Positions 57,501-64,000 of a DNA stretch of 64,000 nt are shown in pieces. The stretch comes from Polysphondylium violaceum (lineage: Eukaryota > Evosea > Eumycetozoa > Dictyosteliales > Dictyosteliaceae). The translations under genes were made by a program, and so were the position numbers. The notes below the pieces were generated by a model, which saw only the letters and a list, made by a program, of their open reading frames with translations, ran no database searches and was not told where the DNA came from. The stretch spans positions 51,831 through 115,830 of the forward strand of contig AJWJ01000007.1 of the NCBI GenBank assembly GCA_000277445.1. The letters are read 5' to 3'. Each line of letters opens with the position of its first letter. The stretch's first letter is position 1.

Positions 57501-58795
57501 TCTTGTATTGGTGCCATATGAAACGAGACCAAAAGGATAGGAAGGGTAAAAAGTGTCTCCTACATTTTGACTCTGGGACAATGAAAACTTTGCTGGTGTG
57601 TTGAATTTAAAGGTAAAGAGCTCCATTTGTTGTAAAGAGTCCAAGTAGAGAGATGAAGGTGGGGATTGTGGAAGAACATTCCAAAATGTGGAAATGGCAT
57701 TATTGGTTAAAACTTTTGGTTGAAATGATGTTTGTTGATTTTTAAAATAATAGGTCATATTATGGATATCTTGGCCCTCTAAAGGGATCAAAAGAAAGTT
57801 GACTGGTGGGATAACATTATGTACCGAGTCTGATAGAACCTTTATGTGATATCCATAAAAAGGAGGGATTTCAAATTGTGTTGGAGAAAATTCTTGAAAC
57901 GTTACAGAGGGATCTAGGAATGAATGTATGGTGTTAAAAAATAAACTTGAGGTCTCAAGAATTAATTAAAAAATCGAAAACTTACAATCTAAATCAAAAA
58001 ATGGATTTGGAATTGAAATAGAGTTTGATAAAGTCAATCCTATATTGATTTGTGAAGTGAAAGGAGTACTAGAGCTATCGCTGAACGTAACTTTAACAAA
58101 CACCTTTGAAAGAGATATTGGTGAAATCTCTGTCTGTATATTGTTTGTAAACGGTTTGAGTCCCACTAAGGGTCTCTTAAAGACATTGGTGTTAATGTCA
58201 AGATATGAAGTAAACTGCATGTTGTTTACACCATTTGACGAATACAAAACCTTTGGATCTGAGGCTTTTGTAAATAAAAGAGTTGATAGAGGTGTTTCTA
58301 TTGTTTTTGTGAATGGTAATAATTAGAAAGATAGAAAGTAAACTATTGCATTGTGAATGACAATTTACCTTCACAAAAGTAGGTCAAGAGGGATCCGACT
58401 GTGGTACCTAGGGTATAGGATTCAGAAGCTAAGCCACCAAAACTTAATTGAATATCCAATTGATGGTAAACAGAACCCAAAGCAGGGACACTGGCTGTAA
58501 TCATTGCAAAAAAGTGAGTATTGTTATACTCTGAGCTCATTATTGTACAGAAACCACCAGAAGAGGATGGAGTGGTAGATAGACTACATCCATCAATACT
58601 CGAAGCACTGATATCTTTTTCTACAGTAAGCATAAATACCAGAGTACAAGCTCTAGACACAGGGTCGGCATAAGGCTCCTCACCAATTTTCCACGACATA
58701 TTCTCTATCGGGATATTTGTGCCTCGACCATTCTCTATAAGACACACGAGACTAAAAACAAATAATAAAAAGTAACAAAAAGGTCTTGTGCTCAT
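54591..58795 (-). CDS. Large type I membrane protein with EGF-like domain, ComC-like dictyostelid family
   Basis: Three exons (58795-58369, 58297-57986, 57913-54591) give 1353 residues. Signal peptide after the chosen ATG (RPFCYFLLFVFSLVCLIENG); in-frame ATGs upstream would add a basic stretch. A very long ectodomain of beta-sandwich type has many N-x-S/T sites. One EGF-like module sits near residue 1075 (CSSDCGSSLGYGACSRGTC, then CNPPRSGLDC), followed by a conserved-looking domain with FNLNNELVSNHLFNYDKWQ. A single TM helix (IVGIAVGGAIFLFIIVAFSLYFY) and a short basic cytoplasmic tail end the protein. This layout matches the large dictyostelid family that includes ComC and other EGF-type surface proteins used in cell contact during development. 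Exact orthologue not assigned. GGGTGGGTGG lies about 290 bp upstream. Confidence 0.82.
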
Positions 58796-59233
58796 TATAG
58801 TAATTGTAATTGTTGATAACTTTTTTTTTCGAATCTTTTTGACCATTATGAAAATATCTAAAAACATTTTGTTGTCTTTTTTTATTATTTTGATATGGAA
58901 ATTTTATGTAAAACCTTTGTTTCTCAACACAGAAACTGAGTATGCATTGAGAAGTTTAAATAACTTTTGAGATATTTTTATTTTAAATAATTTGTTTTTT
59001 GGAAATAAAATATGTAATATTACTATCTCAACTGTGGCAAAAAAGAAAAGAAAGATGCAAGGTGGTGGTAATAGATGGATGGGTGGGTGGCGAGAATGAT
59101 TATATCTATATATGTTTGATTTTTTTTTTGATTTTTAAAATTTATGATACAAACTGATCATAGATAGTAATACTAAAACAAACCACACCGATTACTCTGT
59201 CCAGCAGTCTTGATTCTTTTTTTTTTTTTTTTT
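58796..59233. other. Spacer upstream of the EGF-domain gene
   Basis: Probable promoter of the EGF-domain gene and 3' flank of the S1P phosphatase. Carries GTGGGTG at 59083-59089 (CACCCAC toward the EGF gene) and a T/A run at 59217-59238. Confidence 0.5.
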
Positions 59234-60460
59234 TTAAAAGAATGGTTGGATATCAGCACTATTTTGAAGTTGGAGATAATAAAATACATGGGGAAGACCG
59301 AAAACAATGGTAAAACTAACCATACCATAGGTAAATAATTTACCAAATGCTTCGACAGTGGGAGTGATGATTGGTTTTTTTGCAGGGTTTTGGTTGTTAG
59401 TCACAACAGATTCGTACATTGTATAATAGAGTTTCTTGGAGAGTGATTTGACAATCAACACCAAAACAACACCAATGACACCTCTTGTGATGCCAAATGC
59501 ATAGACGTTGGATCTGATTGCATTGAGAATCCAATTATCACTACTGATGGTGGTTTGAATGGGTATTGGGACTGATTGAGTCAACCAACCGGCAAACACT
59601 GGTCCTAAACTAGTGCCAGTGACCAAACCAGTCTCGGGATAAGCTGGTGTGGGTGTTCTTGGTTGTGGATGTACAATCAAAACAAATGAACAATATAAAA
59701 TATACAAAACAATACTAATAGGTGTTGGATCGCTTATGATATTATAAACTATATATCTCAATTGATAGGTATAAGTCAATAAAACTAAAATTGCTAAAAT
59801 TGCACCAGCGGTTACGTCCATTGGTGTATGATGACCGTTATATAATCTATCGTATTGTTGTATTAATAATCTATCTGCACTATGTACTACTACTAATACT
59901 AATAATTACCTGCTAATCATTACACTAATACTCCAAAAGGTGACAATAAAAAAGGCGGTAGTTGCAGAGATTGGCCAACTCTTTGAAATAGAGGGCTCAA
60001 TGAAATAACAGTATATGAAAAAATAAAAAGAAATCGATAGAGCAGAGGCAGTGTGAGTAGAGGGTAGGCCGTGATCTTGTTGTGGAGGAGTGTTTGTCCA
60101 TACAGTAGCTGGTGGTGGTCTGGGTAGAGTGAATGTGTTTTTCAGCATATTACCCAACCCAATAGACAATGCCAACACCACTGTCAACTCCATGGCAAGG
60201 TTTTTAGATATCAACCAACTGCTGAGTGGCAGTGAGAGAATGTAAAACACCTCTTCACCAAGTATACTGGCAAACTTGAAAAATAAATCTAAATATTTGT
60301 TTCTGTAACTCTGTATCTTGTGAATGATTGGCACCTCTCTTTCATACTCTTCCAATAAAAAGTTTCTAATGGGCGTTGTAGAGAATGTGATCTTTTTCAA
60401 ATTATCATCTTTTCTTCTTTTGTTTTTTACCGAATTGACTGATGGTGGAATACAATCCAT
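59234..60460 (-). CDS. Sphingosine-1-phosphate phosphatase (PAP2 family)
   Basis: Two exons (60460-59910, 59846-59234) give 387 residues. The three catalytic blocks of lipid phosphate phosphatases are present: KNTFTLPRP (motif 1), PSTHTASA (motif 2) and SRLYNGHHTPMDV (motif 3, its Ser-Arg completed across the intron). About eight to nine hydrophobic helices surround them. The sequence DHGLPSTHT and the motif-3 wording resemble yeast Lcb3/animal SGPP enzymes more than general lipid phosphatases. Predicted reaction: removal of phosphate from sphingosine-1-phosphate or related long-chain base phosphates in the ER membrane. No signal peptide, as usual for the family. Confidence 0.9.
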
Positions 60461-62019
60461 TGTCTATTTATTTATTATTATTATGATTATTTTTATAGTA
60501 TAATGTAATATATATAAATATGTTAATATCAATATATTTAAACTAATAGAAAAAAAAAAGAGTTTAAACCACAATTAAAAAAAAAAACGAAGACTTTTTT
60601 TAAAAAAAGAAAATTAAAAATTGATGATATGAAATGATAATACCAATATCTTTAAACCACAAACTAAACTGATCAAACACTTAAGTAACCCCTTTATAAT
60701 GATAGATTTATATATTTTCAACAATACAAGAGTGTTTTTTATGTTTTTTTTATGTTTTTTTTTTTTTTTAAATCTATTATCTAAAGATAAGAAATCTTTG
60801 GTGTGAATGTGTAATTAAATTGCTGTTGGTATTGTTATTTATACAGTGTCATCTAAAAAGGGTAAATCAGATAAATGTGAATGTGTGAAACTTTTTCAAC
60901 TTTTTTAAAAAACTATGAGAACGCCTAATAATATTTAGATATTTAATGAAAACTCTTCTCTTTCTATAACACAAATAATAATAATAATAGGTTTATATGA
61001 GTGTATGTGTTGTTGTTGTTGTTGCTGTTGGAATATTAAATGAAATTAAACACCACCAAAATTTTAACCGGGGAATAAGATGTAATAGTTATTGAAAAAC
61101 ACCACACCACATTCACACCACTGAATAAAAAGAAAGATGTGCCATTTGTTGTGTTTGCGTGGTAATCTAAATAATTGATTTTGATATGTGTGGTATGGGT
61201 GTGTGTGCGTGTGTGCGTGTGTGCGTGTATGTGTTGTTTGTGTTTTATTTTGATAATGGGTAAAGAGGAAGGAGGGATGAAGTTATTATTTTTATTTTAT
61301 ATTTTATTACTTGTATTATCTATTTCGGGTAATGTGAATTCACAATGAGATAAATGATATTGTATGTATACATAAATAGATAACAACATAGATATTTTTA
61401 CTTTTTTATATGTTTAATACTCCTATGGTATTTAATCAAAATAAATCTAAACTAGTATGACAGCAAACGAAAAAATAAAACACTCTGTTTCATAGAAAAC
61501 AAGCAACAATAAAATAAATTATTTTTTTTTTTTACGTCATCGCAGTGCTACTTTTTTTAGAAATCATTTTATTCTAAATATAATAGTAATAATAGTATTT
61601 CTTATGCTCCCTACCTTTTTAGTTATTTAAATATTATCTATATACCGAGTGCTGCAAAGTAAATTTAAAAAAAAAAAATGAAAAGAAGGACTTTCTACTT
61701 ATACAAAAATTTTTTAATATTGACGTTATGGTGGATGGGTCATATTTTGGAATAAAACGAATATTTTTTTATTTTCGATTTTTTTTTTTAATTTTTTGAT
61801 ATTTTTCTTTTTTAGATATCTTGTTTTGGGTTATGATGTCGAAAGAGACCATCATCATAGTATAACATATCCAAATATGATCATCATCACCCACTTTTTT
61901 ATTAATTCTCTTCTCTTTATATTTTTATAAAATGAGATATACTACAGATAAATATTATTATATATTATATAATTACATTGTAGTTTAATTAAATATATAT
62001 CTATTAATGATTTATTTAC
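60461..62019. other. 1.6 kb spacer upstream of the S1P phosphatase
   Basis: No gene found. The plus strand is G/T-skewed around 61000-61260 (C/A-rich toward the phosphatase), with GTGTGTGC repeats at 61201-61230 preceded by TGGGTG. Otherwise A/T homopolymers. It holds the phosphatase promoter and the kelch gene's 3' flank. Confidence 0.5.
61201..61230. repeat. GTGTGTGC tandem run
   Basis: Three to four GTGTGTGC-type units followed by GT repeats; simple repeat in the phosphatase upstream region. Confidence 0.75.
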
Positions 62020-63654
62020 TTATTTAAAACTAGTTAGAAATCTTTGAAATCTGTTATTGTTATTACTATTATCATTTTCTTGTTCATTGTTATGACTATT
62101 ATTTAAATCAAATGTATTGTTGTTGTTGTTATTGTTATTAGTGTTGTTGGTATTGTCAAATGTGGGTGAATTATTGATTGATGGTTGTTGAGGCTGAAGT
62201 GGGGGTGAGGAGGGACCGGAAAGAGAAAAAGGTGGAGGTGGGGGAGGTGTCGATGAGCCATCGTATGGAACAATTGCGTAAAAGTCTTCAATCTTTTTCT
62301 TAAAGTTTAGCGAACATAGCGAGTTGAGAGGAACTCCACAAAATCCTCCAAATAAATAAAATGTATTTCCTACAATAGATCCACTACCCATATCTCGAGG
62401 AATGGGTGGAAAGCTGACTTCCACTTTGCTCCACTCCATATTGATGGTGTCCAACATGTAGAGATCATTGGTGAGACAGTCGTTAGTCATGGCTTGTCCC
62501 CCAAAGACAAATAAAAAGGGTCCCATTGGGAAACAAATGGCAAATGTGCTCACAGGGAGCTCACCCTTGACATCTGCCTTGAGCCATGTATTGTTTGATG
62601 GATCAAAAATGTGAATTTCATTATACTTTTTATCCCAATTTCCTCCGTAGCCGCCGCCAAAGAGTAGGAGCTTTCCAGCAAAGTTGAATAATCTATGACC
62701 ACATTTGGGTGGTGGTACATCCCCTTGGCCATCGAGGCGGGTCCAAACGAGGGTATTGGTGTCTAGTCGATAGAGATCGTTCAGGAAAATCAAAGACTCT
62801 TCGGGATCTTTATACATGCCACCAAATACATACAGTTGATCACCAATGGCACAAGAGGCATGGTTGGTACGTGGATGAGGCACGTCGCCAGACACATTGT
62901 AAATGTATTGCCAAATGTTTGATTCGGTATCATACATTCCAAGACCATAATGTTTTCTAAAACCATCAAACCCACCAAAAGTATAGATTCTCTTTCCAAT
63001 CACTGCTGCACTGTGTCTTGCAAAATTTGGTGGTAAATCGCCAGATGGAAATATTTTCTCAAAATGATGAGTATCGGTATCTAATCTATAAATATCATTG
63101 AATCTTAAATCTGATCTTTCTTGGCCACCAATATAATAAATATAATTATCAATCACTGAGCTAGTGTTTTGATATCTAGGTGATGGAACATGTCCTTTTG
63201 GAGTAATATTTGACCAATACATTCCAGCTATAATAATTAATAAATATTAGTAAATAATATATATTATAAAAAAAGAGTTTATGACACATACTGTTTTGAA
63301 TGATTGACATTTTTTCGTTATAATATTTGCTCCAATTGGAAACTAATCTTCTTTTAAAAATTGGTGAAGAATTCCATTTTCTTTTACAAATTGCTTTCCA
63401 AATTTTATTCTCTTTACATAGCCTGTGAAAACAAGTTATTAGAATTTAAGAATCTTAATAAATTTGATGAATTTATTTTATATTTACATTGATAAAAATT
63501 GATTTGTAAAGAAAATTGATTTAATATCATTTGCATCTAAATTTGATAATATTTCCAAAATTACCTCTTGTGGTAAATGTAATAAACCAACAGAGTTTTG
63601 ATAATAGTAATAATGTTGATAAAGATTTAAATCTGAAAAAGAAATGTCTTCCAT
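62020..63654 (-). CDS. F-box and kelch-repeat protein
   Basis: Three exons (63654-63488, 63422-63292, 63227-62020) give 501 residues. The F-box is near residues 23-75 (LLHLPQEVILEILSNLDAND and, after the intron, LCKENKIWKAICKRKW). Kelch repeats forming a propeller follow, with units such as IYYIGGQ, IYTFGGFDGF, LYVFGGMY, LLLFGGGYGG, LFVFGGQA and FYLFGGFCG. The C-terminus is Pro/Asn-rich and disordered. Family knowledge: F-box proteins join Skp1/cullin-1 ubiquitin ligases and the kelch propeller selects the substrate. The substrate is unknown. Exon joins restore the F-box and keep phase. Confidence 0.9.
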
Positions 63655-64000
63655 TTTTTTGTAATAAATAATTTATGTAATTATACAATATCTAATACTA
63701 CTCCTACAAACTAATACTGATTTAAAAAAAAAATTAAAAACTTAAATCAATTCTCTATCCTTTTGTTTTTTTTTTTTTGATTTTAAATTTGCTAAGGGCT
63801 TTCTCTAATTATGAAATACTATTTGTTTTTGTGATTGAATTGTGAGTGAGTTTGTGTAAATATGTGAGTAGTGTTTGATTTACGTGAGAGTCTGTCGGTA
63901 TGCAAAGCAACTTGCTAATTACTCCACCAATCGAATCGAGTGGTGTCAAAAACTGGAAACCCTAGAAAAAAAAAAAAATTAAAATAAAAAAAAAAAAAAA
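63655..64000. other. Right-edge spacer upstream of the F-box/kelch gene
   Basis: AT-rich, ending in A runs; includes a less AT-rich patch near 63880-63965 with no recognisable RNA gene. Presumed promoter of the F-box gene. Confidence 0.45.

Noticed and set aside
60461-62019. Transposon or retroelement in the long spacer
   Set aside because: No open frame, terminal repeat or target duplication seen; only simple repeats and A/T runs.
62020-63654. A frameshift at the start of the F-box/kelch gene
   Set aside because: On rechecking the bases around 63600 the frame runs straight from the ATG at 63654 through the F-box.

Overview
The window is nuclear DNA of a dictyostelid social amoeba. Signs visible in the sequence are very AT-rich spacers full of A and T homopolymers, short AT-rich GTAAGT...TAG introns, a strong preference for codons ending in A or T, mostly TAA stops, long Asn/Gln/Ser/Thr runs inside proteins, and genes of families typical of Dictyostelia (YakA, PakC, SH2-domain kinases, FNIP repeats, EGF-type surface proteins). 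I cannot name the species. The long spacers with G/T-skewed or C/A-skewed blocks look less extreme than D. discoideum, so another dictyostelid is more likely (inference).

Layout, left to right. 1-15 kb: partial CDK8 kinase, an SH2-domain (Shk-type) kinase, S-formylglutathione hydrolase, SMG9 (divergent from the hydrolase, 105 bp apart), YakA kinase with a long Gln/Asn tail, and a C2H2 zinc-finger protein. 15-30 kb: a 2.6 kb gene-free stretch, a bacterial-type SAM methyltransferase, a frameshifted FNIP-repeat pseudogene, a LysM/hevein/GH18 chitinase of the fungal killer-toxin-alpha type, a SANT/Myb protein, a small acidic protein, and a Mei2-like RNA-binding protein. 30-45 kb: a protein of 34-residue tandem repeats, PakC, a putative mitochondrial TPR protein, a profilin-like protein, a seven-TM GOST-type protein, a 2.6 kb spacer, an alpha/beta-hydrolase with a SAM domain, and UBE2T. 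45-64 kb: two secreted proteins that are probably GPI-anchored, a second putative mitochondrial TPR protein, a bacterial-type aldehyde dehydrogenase, a large EGF-domain surface protein, sphingosine-1-phosphate phosphatase and an F-box/kelch protein.

I resolved 25 protein-coding genes and one pseudogene. Exon joins were chosen by GT...AG signals, reading phase and family alignment, and each spliced model keeps frame. Functionally the window mixes signalling and developmental control (CDK8, Shk, YakA, PakC, S1P phosphatase), RNA control (SMG9, Mei2-like), DNA-repair ubiquitination (UBE2T) and cell-surface proteins. There is no operon logic. I saw no tRNA, rRNA, CRISPR or intact transposon.

The most interesting leads are: two genes that look bacterial in origin (methyltransferase, aldehyde dehydrogenase); the killer-toxin-like chitinase with an unrecognised C-terminal region; the Ubl-like/ABHD17-like/SAM fusion; the nearly identical 102-bp coding repeats; a CACCCAC motif that recurs in spacers in the same orientation as the downstream gene; and a 16-bp perfect inverted repeat beside the FNIP pseudogene.
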